Source of the DNA: an uncultured Eubacteriales bacterium
GTDB taxonomy: Bacteria > Bacillota > Clostridia > Christensenellales > CAG-917
Length of the DNA: 64,000 bases
Assembly: GCA_900545885.1 (NCBI GenBank)
Contig: URAF01000001.1
Location: 151,855 to 215,854, forward strand
Direction: 5' to 3'
In this document: piece by piece, positions 7,854 through 15,262 of the stretch
How positions within the stretch are numbered: position 1 is the first letter of the stretch
Layout of the letters: every line of letters starts with the position of its first letter
Notes under the pieces: generated by a model
What the model was told of the DNA's origin: nothing
Database searches by the model: none
What the model saw: only the letters and a program-made list of their open reading frames with translations
Position numbers and translations under genes: made by a program

Positions 7854-9917
7854 TTACTTCTTCGCTTCTTCTTCGCGTTTCTTCGCGTCTTCGATAATCT
7901 TCGCGTTTGCGCTTCCGGGCACTTCGTCGTAACGGATAAGTTCCATAGTGAACTTGCCTCTGCCCTGAGTCATACTGCGCAGGTCGGTTGCGTAACGGAA
8001 CATTTCAGCCTGAGGAACTTCCGCCGTGATAATCTGCTTGCCGCCTTCTGCGATGTCGGTTCCGAGAATACGACCGCGACGTTTGTTCATATCGCCGAGG
8101 ATATCGCCGAGATATTCGTCGGGGACGGTGATTTTTGCTTCCATGATAGGTTCGAGGAAGCAAGGAGACGCCTTGGAGCAACCTTCCTGATAAGAGAGTT
8201 TCGCGGCGGTGATGAACGCGATTTCCTTACTGTCGACGGGGTGATATTTTCCGTCGTAAAGCGTTGCTTTGATGTTGACCATGGGGTAACCTGCGAGAAC
8301 GCCTTTCTTGATTGCTTCGCGCAGACCTTTTTCGACTGCGGGAATGAACTGACGAGGAACTGCGCCGCCAACGATTGCGTCGACGAATTCGAATTCACCG
8401 TCTTCGGCACCGGGTTCGAACTTGATGAATACGTCGCCGTACTGACCTGCGCCACCGGACTGTTTCTTGTGTTTGCCTTCGGCTTCCGCGGTCTTTCTGA
8501 TGGTTTCGCGGTATGCAACTCTAGGTTCGACCCAGCTGATGTCCAGACCGAGTTTGTTCTTGACGCGTTTGCACATTATGTCAAGTTGCGCCTCGCCGAG
8601 ACCGCTGATGAGAACGTCACCCGTTTCGATGTTCTTCTCAACCTTGAAGGTCGCGTCTTCGTCCTGCATCTTGATGAGTCCCTGAATGACTTTTTCTTCG
8701 TCTTTCGCGGCTTTGACAGCGTAAGAGATGACGGGCTTCGGGAAGTCGATTTTCTCGAAATCGATTTTGTTGTCGGGTGCGGACAAAGTGTCGTTGGTGT
8801 TGGTGTAAACGAGTTTTGCAAGTGCGCCGATGTCGCCTGCTTCGAGGAAGTCGACAGGTTCCTGCTTCTTGCCTTTGAGAACGTAAATGGTACCGACTTT
8901 TTCGGGTTTTTCCGCGGTGTTGTTGTAAACGGTGTCGCCGCTTTGCAGTTTGCCGCTCATGACTTTGAGAATGAGCAGTTTGCCGACGTACGGGTCAACT
9001 ATGGATTTGAAGACTTGTGCGGAGAAAGGTGCGGAAGAATCGCATGCAACTTCGATGACTGCGCCGTCTTTGGTCGCTTTTGCTTTCTTTGCTTTTGCGG
9101 GAGAAGGAAGAAGGTCGACGATTTTGTCAAGCAGTCCGCCCACTCTGGTGGAAGTGGTTGCATTGCCTGCCATAAGAGGAACGAAAGTGTCGTTTGCGAT
9201 TGCAACGTGAACGCCCTTCTGAATTTCCTCTGCGGTGAACGCTTCGCCGTCAAAGAACTTCATCATGAGTTCTTCGTCGGTTTCGGCGACCATTTCCATG
9301 AGTTTGTCTTTGTATTCGCCGGCTTTTGCTTCGAGCGCCGCGGGAACTGCCATAGACTTGCCGTCAAGAGCAAAACCTTCACCGGTAAACACGTCGACAT
9401 AACCTACCATTTTGCCGCCTTCCATAATGGGAAGTTCGATAGGAACGACTTTGGAGTACTTCGCGGTGATTGCGTCGACAGTGCCCATGAAGTCGGAGTT
9501 TTCTTTGTTGACCGCGTTTACGAAAATGAAAGCGGGAACGGATTTTTCCAGGCACATTTCGAGAGCCTTTTCGGTGCCGACGGTAAGAGAACCGGACGCG
9601 CTGGTCACGACGATAGCGCTGTCGGCGGCTTTGAGTGCGGCAACCATTTCACCTTCGAAGTCGAAGAAACCGGGAACGTCGAGGATATTGATTTTGGTTC
9701 CTTTGTGAATGGCATAGCCGAGTGCCATGCTGATGGATATCTTGCGTTTTATTTCTTCGTCGTCGAAGTCCATCGTGGCGGAACCGTCATCAACCTTACC
9801 GAGACGGTCGATGGTTTTGGTCTCGAAAAGCATCGCTTCGGCGAGAGAGGTTTTGCCCTCTCCGGAGTGACCGATAAGAGCGACGTTGCGGATAAAATCA
9901 GTTGCAAAAGTCTTCAT
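7854..9917 (-). CDS. Elongation factor G-like translational GTPase (FusA2 type)
   Basis: 687-residue full-length EF-G homologue: GTPase domain, domain II, domains III-V (GGAGQYGDVFIKFEP block of domain IV, C-terminal RGRILGTDIAEGGKQIITAEVP of domain V). G1 is GHSGEGKT at residues 16-23. G3 reads DVPGF instead of DTPGH. The G4 region, FVNKMDRENADF in close relatives, reads FVNAVNKENSDF (residues 132-143), so the Lys and Asp that read guanine are replaced by Ala and Asn. This is therefore a paralogue of the housekeeping factor, not the standard EF-G; function unknown. Weak ribosome site TGAGG. Confidence 0.9.
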   Translation of the reverse strand: MKTFATDFIRNVALIGHSGEGKTSLAEAMLFETKTIDRLGKVDDGSATMDFDDEEIKRKISISMALGYAIHKGTKINILDVPGFFDFEGEMVAALKAADSAIVVTSASGSLTVGTEKALEMCLEKSVPAFIFVNAVNKENSDFMGTVDAITAKYSKVVPIELPIMEGGKMVGYVDVFTGEGFALDGKSMAVPAALEAKAGEYKDKLMEMVAETDEELMMKFFDGEAFTAEEIQKGVHVAIANDTFVPLMAGNATTSTRVGGLLDKIVDLLPSPAKAKKAKATKDGAVIEVACDSSAPFSAQVFKSIVDPYVGKLLILKVMSGKLQSGDTVYNNTAEKPEKVGTIYVLKGKKQEPVDFLEAGDIGALAKLVYTNTNDTLSAPDNKIDFEKIDFPKPVISYAVKAAKDEEKVIQGLIKMQDEDATFKVEKNIETGDVLISGLGEAQLDIMCKRVKNKLGLDISWVEPRVAYRETIRKTAEAEGKHKKQSGGAGQYGDVFIKFEPGAEDGEFEFVDAIVGGAVPRQFIPAVEKGLREAIKKGVLAGYPMVNIKATLYDGKYHPVDSKEIAFITAAKLSYQEGCSKASPCFLEPIMEAKITVPDEYLGDILGDMNKRRGRILGTDIAEGGKQIITAEVPQAEMFRYATDLRSMTQGRGKFTMELIRYDEVPGSANAKIIEDAKKREEEAKK

Positions 9918-9947
9918 ATATATACCTCATAATGATTTTTCTTAACA

Positions 9948-9976
9948 ATAATACAATAAAACAACTTTCAACGCAA
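9948..9976 (-). promoter_or_regulatory. Promoter of EF-G-like gene
   Basis: Minus strand TTGCGT, 17 bp, TATTAT, about 30 nt before the start codon. Confidence 0.55.
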
Positions 9977-10051
9977 GCAAAATATTACCCGAAAGGCAAA
10001 TTTCCGCGCGAAAAACGAATATACGGCGTATGACGTGAATATGTTGTGAAT

Positions 10052-10861
10052 ATGGGTGTAACTATCGGAGTGTACGACAGCGGCATCGGCGGACTGACAA
10101 CGCTGTCCCTTCTGAGAGCGCGGCTTACGGGGTGCTCTTTTTTCTATCTGGCGGACAACGCGCGGATGCCGTTCGGCAGCAAAAGCAAGGAAGAAGTATA
10201 TGCGGCGGTTGCCAATGCACGCAAAATCCTGAACGCAAATTGCGATATAACGGTGTTCGGATGCAACACGGCGTCGGTAACAACGGAACCGCAGGAAGCG
10301 TTTACTCTCCGTCCCGAACTTTCTCTTTACGACCCGTCGGAAACGCTCGTTCTGGGCACACCTCTTACGCTCGGCGGACTTAAAGCGCAGGAAAAAGGAT
10401 TTCACGTAGCCGACACACGCGAACTTGCCGTACTAACGGAAATACGCGCTTCGCTTGCGTTCAAAAGCAAAACACGCTACGACGCCGAACCGTTGAGAGA
10501 ATACCTCGAACGCAGTCTTTTGCCGTACAAAGGCATCAAAAACGTGCTCCTCGGGTGCTCGCATTACATCTACAACGCGGAGCTGATAAAAAGCATAACG
10601 AACTGTTCTTTTACCGACGACGGAAACGGCAGAACCGTTGACAGAGTGTGTTGTTTTCTGCATTCTAACCAATCGGATTGCAATTTTTGCAGTTGCGGAA
10701 ACAAGTGCGACAGATGCGTGCAAAAAGACAATTCCGAACTCAGCAAAGTCCGATTTTCTTTCACGGGCGTAAACGAAACGGCAAAATATCAATGGTTGCT
10801 TGACAAACTTCAATTGGGTTATGCCGCGCGCTATTTTTCCGAACAAAACACCGCTCCGTAA
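10052..10861 (+). CDS. murI: Glutamate racemase with cysteine-rich insertion
   Basis: Interconverts L- and D-glutamate for peptidoglycan. 269 residues. Seen: YDSGIGGLTTL (Asp9/Ser10), first catalytic cysteine in FGCNTAS (Cys71), second in LLGCSHY (Cys169; the family usually has LGCTHYP). Between the conserved second half and the final FSFTG block there is an insertion with a dense cysteine cluster, CNFCSCGNKCDRC at residues 210-222, not usual in MurI and possibly metal-binding. I chose the ATG at 10052 (MGVTIGVYD); a GTG two codons upstream is possible. No ribosome site is visible; a TATGTT -10-like box ends 6 nt before the ATG. Confidence 0.85.
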   Translation: MGVTIGVYDSGIGGLTTLSLLRARLTGCSFFYLADNARMPFGSKSKEEVYAAVANARKILNANCDITVFGCNTASVTTEPQEAFTLRPELSLYDPSETLVLGTPLTLGGLKAQEKGFHVADTRELAVLTEIRASLAFKSKTRYDAEPLREYLERSLLPYKGIKNVLLGCSHYIYNAELIKSITNCSFTDDGNGRTVDRVCCFLHSNQSDCNFCSCGNKCDRCVQKDNSELSKVRFSFTGVNETAKYQWLLDKLQLGYAARYFSEQNTAP

Positions 10862-10970
10862 AAACTTTTCAACCGACATTTTACATCGGCTTGATTTTGC
10901 ATAAACTCTCTGTCAATCAAACGGCATTGCACTTAAATGTTCCTTTGTTTGAGGATTACATTTCCATTGC

Positions 10971-11840
10971 CTATTCTCCGAATGCGTTGTTGATTGCTCC
11001 CGCGACAATCGCCGCCGCGCATTCTGCATAATACCCTATTTCTTTGGGTGCTACGACAAGTTGCGTAAGTCCTTTATCTACCATAAGTTCCCGAAGTTTG
11101 AATTCGTTGCCCTCGCAACCCAATATTTCCGCGTAATCTTCCGCAAAATTTTTGAGCACGGTGCGCATGGAAAGCACAAGAGGAACACCGACCGCCACGA
11201 CGGGTACGCCTAGCGTGTTTTTGTCTATTCTGGCTTTGTCCGTGCCGACTCCGCTCCCCGGAGCAATTCCCGCCGTGGTTATCTGAAAAGACGTCCCGAG
11301 CCTAGCGGGCGACGATGTCGCAAGCGAGTCCACCACAATGACACATGACGCACGGAGTTTGTCGCAAATTCCTTCCACGGTGTCGGCGGTCTTTATGCCC
11401 GTTTTGCCTTCGACACCCGTCACCAAAGCGCACAGACGACTTTTCGTTTTCTGTCTTTTCGCATCCTCCGTCGGCGATACGCGCAGCATATCCACGGTTT
11501 TGGTACCCAATGAGTCGGCGGAAATTCCGCCGTTTCCGAGCCCCACGGCAAGCACGGTTGAACGTCGCCCCATTATTCCCACACACTCAACGAGAGCGTT
11601 TGCGATGTAGTTTTGCAATGTTCTGACCGCTCTTTCCTTGTCAAGCGACGAAGCAGGACAATCGAAGGTCACGTAAACGCCCCTTTCCCTGCCTATTTTT
11701 TTTGCAAGTTCGGCGTTTTTCAAATTGACGACGCGCCGCGTTATGCCGTAAGAGAGCTCCTTTGCTTCCGCCATTTGCGCCAAAGAATGCTTTTCGAGAG
11801 CGTCTATTGCCATATCGGTTACGAAATCAAAGTCTTTCAC
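10971..11840 (-). CDS. gpr: Spore germination endopeptidase GPR
   Basis: Aspartic-type (A25) protease that degrades small acid-soluble spore proteins at germination. 289 residues from the GTG at 11840. Seen: short pro-region with FVTDMAIDALEK matching the RTDLAxE processing region, VGLGNGGISADSLGT containing the first active Asp (residue 109), TGVEGKTGIKTADTV, VVDSLATSSPARLGTSFQITTAGIAPGSGVG in parts, with the second Asp at residue 171, and LGVPVVAVGVP. Adjacent and divergent to rpsT, a common Firmicutes arrangement. Its presence says the organism, or a recent ancestor, makes endospores. Confidence 0.93.
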   Translation of the reverse strand: MKDFDFVTDMAIDALEKHSLAQMAEAKELSYGITRRVVNLKNAELAKKIGRERGVYVTFDCPASSLDKERAVRTLQNYIANALVECVGIMGRRSTVLAVGLGNGGISADSLGTKTVDMLRVSPTEDAKRQKTKSRLCALVTGVEGKTGIKTADTVEGICDKLRASCVIVVDSLATSSPARLGTSFQITTAGIAPGSGVGTDKARIDKNTLGVPVVAVGVPLVLSMRTVLKNFAEDYAEILGCEGNEFKLRELMVDKGLTQLVVAPKEIGYYAECAAAIVAGAINNAFGE

Positions 11841-11845
11841 GCATT

Positions 11846-11852
11846 TATTATG
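11846..11852 (-). promoter_or_regulatory. Possible sigma-F/G-type -10 element of gpr
   Basis: Minus strand CATAATA matches the CATNNTA -10 of forespore sigma factors, 5 nt before the GTG start. A matching -35 is not convincing, so this is tentative. Confidence 0.3.
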
Positions 11853-11883
11853 CCCTTTTGGCAAAAAAACAATGTCAAAAGAG

Positions 11884-11912
11884 TTGCAACAAAACAAACA
11901 ATGTGATAATAT
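11884..11912 (+). promoter_or_regulatory. rpsT promoter
   Basis: TTGCAA, 17 bp, TAATAT, about 40 nt before the rpsT start codon, leaving room for its ribosome site. Confidence 0.75.
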
Positions 11913-11953
11913 TACCTAGATATTTAATCAGTACGAAGTACGAGGAGAAGAAT

Positions 11954-12223
11954 ATGCCTAATATTAAGTCCGCTAAAAAAAGAGTCTTGGTTTCCAAAAG
12001 AAGAAACGAAGAAAACGTCGCAAAGAAATCCCGCGTGAAGAATGCGATTAAGAAATACAACGCCGCAATCGAAGCAAAAGACGTCGCACTTGCCGAACAA
12101 CTGCTTCCCGAGACCGTCTCTATCATCGACAGAGCTGCATCCGACGGCGTGTATCACAAGAACACCGCATCCCGCAAGAAAGCGACTCTCTGCCGCGCAC
12201 TGGACGCACTCAAAGCCGAATAA
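11954..12223 (+). CDS. rpsT: 30S ribosomal protein S20
   Basis: Small basic 16S rRNA-binding protein of the 30S subunit. 89 residues, beginning MPNIKSAKKRVLVSKRRNE and containing YHKNTASRKKATLCRALDAL, typical of S20. Start chosen at the ATG at 11954 after the AGGAG site at 11943-11947; upstream in-frame codons run through the promoter. Single-gene unit closed by a terminator. Confidence 0.98.
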   Translation: MPNIKSAKKRVLVSKRRNEENVAKKSRVKNAIKKYNAAIEAKDVALAEQLLPETVSIIDRAASDGVYHKNTASRKKATLCRALDALKAE

Positions 12224-12243
12224 TTTTTCAACCGAAAATGCAA

Positions 12244-12266
12244 CCGCCCTTTCGGGGCGGCTTTTT
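12244..12266 (+). terminator. rpsT terminator
   Basis: Stem CCGCCC/GGGCGG, loop TTTCG, then CTTTTT. Confidence 0.85.
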
Positions 12267-12275
12267 AATGTAAAG

Positions 12276-12299
12276 AAAACGCGCCCAAAGGCGCGTTTT
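12276..12299. terminator. Bidirectional terminator between rpsT and subtilase gene
   Basis: Perfect stem AAAACGCGCC/GGCGCGTTTT with a CAAA loop and T-rich flanks on both strands; ends the minus-strand subtilase unit. Confidence 0.8.
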
Positions 12300-12320
12300 T
12301 GCGTGCGTTTTGCGTAAATA

Positions 12321-14204
12321 CTACTCTTTTGAAATCTTCTTCTTTGTGTATTTAACGGTCATCACCACGGCGAAAACAACCAAGGCAAACGCCGTTACTC
12401 CGAGCACGGTATAACCCGCTATTTCCGCGGCGTTCATCGTGTCGCCTCTGTCAAACTTGTAGACGTTGAGAACAGTTGCACGTCCTGCGGTGTTTCCGTC
12501 GACGGTGAGTGTAATAGTGTAAGTTCCCGTTGTCGGCGGATTGAAAACGAATTCATGCGAACGCGAAATAAGTTTGCCGTTTACGTACCACACGTAAACG
12601 CTGTTCGGCGACGTGTAATTCTCCTTGTCAAGACTGAACGTTACGCCCTCGCCGTAGACCGAATCGAAACCGCCTTCCTCATTGACTTCCGCGTCACATA
12701 GGACGGTAGAATTTGACACAGACGGTACAAAGTATTCGACCTTGACTGTTTTCACCGCACTGCCGACTATTTCGTGAGTGGTCGGAAGTTTTATGTCAAG
12801 TCTGAAAACAAGGTCGGAATTTGTAAACACTTCTATACTTTTTGTTATCTGCTTGCCGTATGCCGTAAACGACTTTCCGTCGACGGAATACGTCCATTCA
12901 TAAACAAAAAAGTCCGCATACGCGTTTTCGGGCAAAACTGTCGAAAGCGACAGCTCCACGTTTTCTCCCGTATACACCGTGTCCGCCGAAGATGTTACGG
13001 CAAGTTGATTCGGCAAAACGAAAACGCCGTATTTGTCGTCGTAACGGTAATCCGTCCCCACAAGCGACGGCAAATCCAGCACGGGCAAATTGCAGCCGCT
13101 CTTGGTGATAAAGTCCGCAGTATGTACTCGGAGCGCGCCGCGAATATTATCGGGGGTTACGGGAAATCCCTCATCGGGCGATGCCGTGTATTTCAATTCG
13201 AGGAGAGCCGCGGCAAAGGCAACTACGGGCGACGACATACTTGTACCGCTTAATACCCTGTATCCAGTATCGACTGCACCTTCCGCACCGTCAGCACTGA
13301 TTACGCTATAACCGGGCGCGCAAATATCGTATGCCGCGCCATAATTGGAGGAAGAATACAACGTGCTTTTCCCGTTGACGTTTTTGGATTGGTTCATAAC
13401 GCCAACAACGTTGGGGCTGGCTCCCGGATAATACTCTTTTTTTGACGAATCCGTACCCGAATTTCCTGCCGCAGCAACAAACAAGGCTTTTTCAGCGTCC
13501 GCGTCCGTCACGAGATTTACCCACTCGGATTTATCTGCCGCACCCATAGACGAAATATCGGCGGCAAGCGACATATTGACTATATCCGCTCCGTTTGCAA
13601 GCGCGAATTCTATACCTTCTCTGATGTCGTCCGCAGTAAAATAGTTTGCCTTACCGCCGAAAATACTTCCCGACGAACGGTATTCGCCCGCTTTAATAGG
13701 CATTATTTTGATATACTTTTCTAGGTCGAGAGCGTGAATAAGCGCGGCAATAATACCCGACACGTGAGTTCCGTGTCCGTCTTTCTCCGCGCCGTCCGAA
13801 ACATTGGAATTGTCGTCGATAGTGTTTTTACAAATAAGCGTGCCGTCTGCGTCTCTGAACAGCACGTCTTCGTAAACCGTTCCGTCGGACGAAGTTACCG
13901 AACCGAAAATATCGTGGGTTTCGTTTATTCCGGTATCAATGACGGCAATGACAACAGGGTCGTTTTCAAGTACCGAAAAATCAAAATCGGCGGAAGACTT
14001 CCAACTGTTCACAAGCTCTCTGAGTGCGGAAACGTTGAGATAATCCTCGCCGAAATACCAGTCTGCGCCGTCTTGTACGGCGTCGGTATAGCTGTCGGGA
14101 AGCGCGGCAAAAGCCGCCTGTGTCGGCAAAAGCAAGCAGACCGTGAGTAGAAGACACAGGGCGAAAGACAAAACTATGGAAATGCCCGTCGCCTTTCTGA
14201 CCAT
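12321..14204 (-). CDS. Membrane-anchored subtilisin-like (S8) serine protease
   Basis: Secreted protease, 627 residues. Seen: N-terminal signal peptide (hydrophobic residues about 8-33), catalytic Asp90 in VIAVIDTGIN, His144 in KDGHGTHVSG, oxyanion Asn248 in AAGNSG, catalytic Ser322 in SGTSMSSP, then two beta-rich Ig/PKD-like regions (about 390-590), and one C-terminal membrane helix (about 594-617) followed by the basic tail KYTKKKISKE. It is therefore held on the outer face of the membrane, with the protease domain outside. It starts 16 nt after the stop of the WG-repeat gene, so the two are probably one transcript. Substrate unknown. Confidence 0.93.
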   Translation of the reverse strand: MVRKATGISIVLSFALCLLLTVCLLLPTQAAFAALPDSYTDAVQDGADWYFGEDYLNVSALRELVNSWKSSADFDFSVLENDPVVIAVIDTGINETHDIFGSVTSSDGTVYEDVLFRDADGTLICKNTIDDNSNVSDGAEKDGHGTHVSGIIAALIHALDLEKYIKIMPIKAGEYRSSGSIFGGKANYFTADDIREGIEFALANGADIVNMSLAADISSMGAADKSEWVNLVTDADAEKALFVAAAGNSGTDSSKKEYYPGASPNVVGVMNQSKNVNGKSTLYSSSNYGAAYDICAPGYSVISADGAEGAVDTGYRVLSGTSMSSPVVAFAAALLELKYTASPDEGFPVTPDNIRGALRVHTADFITKSGCNLPVLDLPSLVGTDYRYDDKYGVFVLPNQLAVTSSADTVYTGENVELSLSTVLPENAYADFFVYEWTYSVDGKSFTAYGKQITKSIEVFTNSDLVFRLDIKLPTTHEIVGSAVKTVKVEYFVPSVSNSTVLCDAEVNEEGGFDSVYGEGVTFSLDKENYTSPNSVYVWYVNGKLISRSHEFVFNPPTTGTYTITLTVDGNTAGRATVLNVYKFDRGDTMNAAEIAGYTVLGVTAFALVVFAVVMTVKYTKKKISKE

Positions 14205-14220
14205 TGATTTTCCCCGATTT

Positions 14221-15165
14221 TCAAATCCATTTTACGGAACCGTCGGGCAATATCGTACCCCACTTTCCGTCTTTCTTTACCTTGGCTTCACCATCTTCAA
14301 AAGGAGTTGCCGCATCGTAAATGAAAGGAATTATAACTTCGTTTTGTTTGTTGATATAACCGCATTTGCCGTCCTTGACGACGCTTGCGTACCCTTCGGA
14401 AAAACTCATTGCGGTTTCGTATTCAAAAGGTATGATAATCTCGTTTGCGGGGTTGATATAACCGCACTTTTCTTCGAGTTCGACGGAAGCAAGCCCGTCC
14501 TTGAAACAGAACACTTCGTCGTACATTGCGGGGATTACCGTCTTAAATCCGTCGTAAAAACCCCATTTTCCGCTTTTTTGTATCTTGCGCCACTCTTCGA
14601 CGGGCAGCGGTTCGGTGAGCTTTTTAGGCTTCTCGTCGCGCTCTTTTCTGTCACGTTGCGGTGCCTGACGGTCACGCTGTGCGCGCGGTTGTTCGGCGGC
14701 TTTCGTGCCGTTTTCCGCCGTCGCGAATTTCTGGCGTTTACGCTGGTCGGCTGCCTGTTGATTGTCTGCGGTTTCCGCAGGCTTATGAACGGGTTTTGCT
14801 TCGGGCACAAATTCCATGCCCTTGGCTTTCAAGGCGTCGCGCAACTCGAACAACATTTTTTTGTTGAACCCCTGAATGCGGAACATATCCTTTTCCGTTC
14901 TGCGCACGAGGTCACCCGCATTTGCTATCTTGTTTTTGCCGAGCAACGTCGACAAATTCTCGTTTATTCCGAGTTCCGAAAGAGTTATCGCAAGTTTTTC
15001 TTTGGGATAACGCGTGGGAGCAGACTGAGGTTTCTGCTGTTTTGCGGCATTCTGTCCGCCCTTTTTGTTCTGCGGCTGTTTCTTGACTGCCTGAGTATTT
15101 TCCGCGGAGTTGTTTTCCGTACGGTTGGTGTTTTTTCCGTGATAGTAGAACTTTTTGTTTGCCAT
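14221..15165 (-). CDS. RNA polymerase alpha-CTD-like / WG-repeat fusion protein
   Basis: 314 residues, no signal peptide, so cytoplasmic. Residues 1-55 are a polar, basic Asn/Lys/Gln-rich tail. Residues 59-116 (LSELGINENLSTLLGKNKIA then DMFRIQGFNKKMLFELRDAL) match the helix-hairpin-helix C-terminal domain of RNA polymerase alpha. Residues 120-190 are a charged linker. Residues 196-314 hold three to four WG repeats (SGKWGFYDG, EKCGYINPANEIIIPFEYE, GKCGYINKQNEVIIPFIYD, DGKWGTILPDG). The alpha-CTD-like part suggests DNA or sigma/activator binding; this is inference. Ribosome site AAGGT. Lies upstream of the subtilase in the same direction. Confidence 0.8.
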   Translation of the reverse strand: MANKKFYYHGKNTNRTENNSAENTQAVKKQPQNKKGGQNAAKQQKPQSAPTRYPKEKLAITLSELGINENLSTLLGKNKIANAGDLVRRTEKDMFRIQGFNKKMLFELRDALKAKGMEFVPEAKPVHKPAETADNQQAADQRKRQKFATAENGTKAAEQPRAQRDRQAPQRDRKERDEKPKKLTEPLPVEEWRKIQKSGKWGFYDGFKTVIPAMYDEVFCFKDGLASVELEEKCGYINPANEIIIPFEYETAMSFSEGYASVVKDGKCGYINKQNEVIIPFIYDAATPFEDGEAKVKKDGKWGTILPDGSVKWI

Positions 15166-15227
15166 TTCTTTTACCTTGTTATAATTCTACCATAAAATCC
15201 CATCTATTTCAAGAAATATTCATATTG

Positions 15228-15256
15228 TTGACGAGTCAATAGCTTTAAGTTATAAT
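15228..15256 (+). promoter_or_regulatory. Promoter of surface-protein gene, leaderless type
   Basis: TTGACG, 17 bp spacer, perfect TATAAT, then AACTTT and the ATG at 15263. Confidence 0.7.
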
Positions 15257-15262
15257 AACTTT

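Noticed and set aside
8241..9932. 563-codon plus-strand frame opposite the EF-G-like gene
   Set aside because: Shadow of a full-length translational GTPase.
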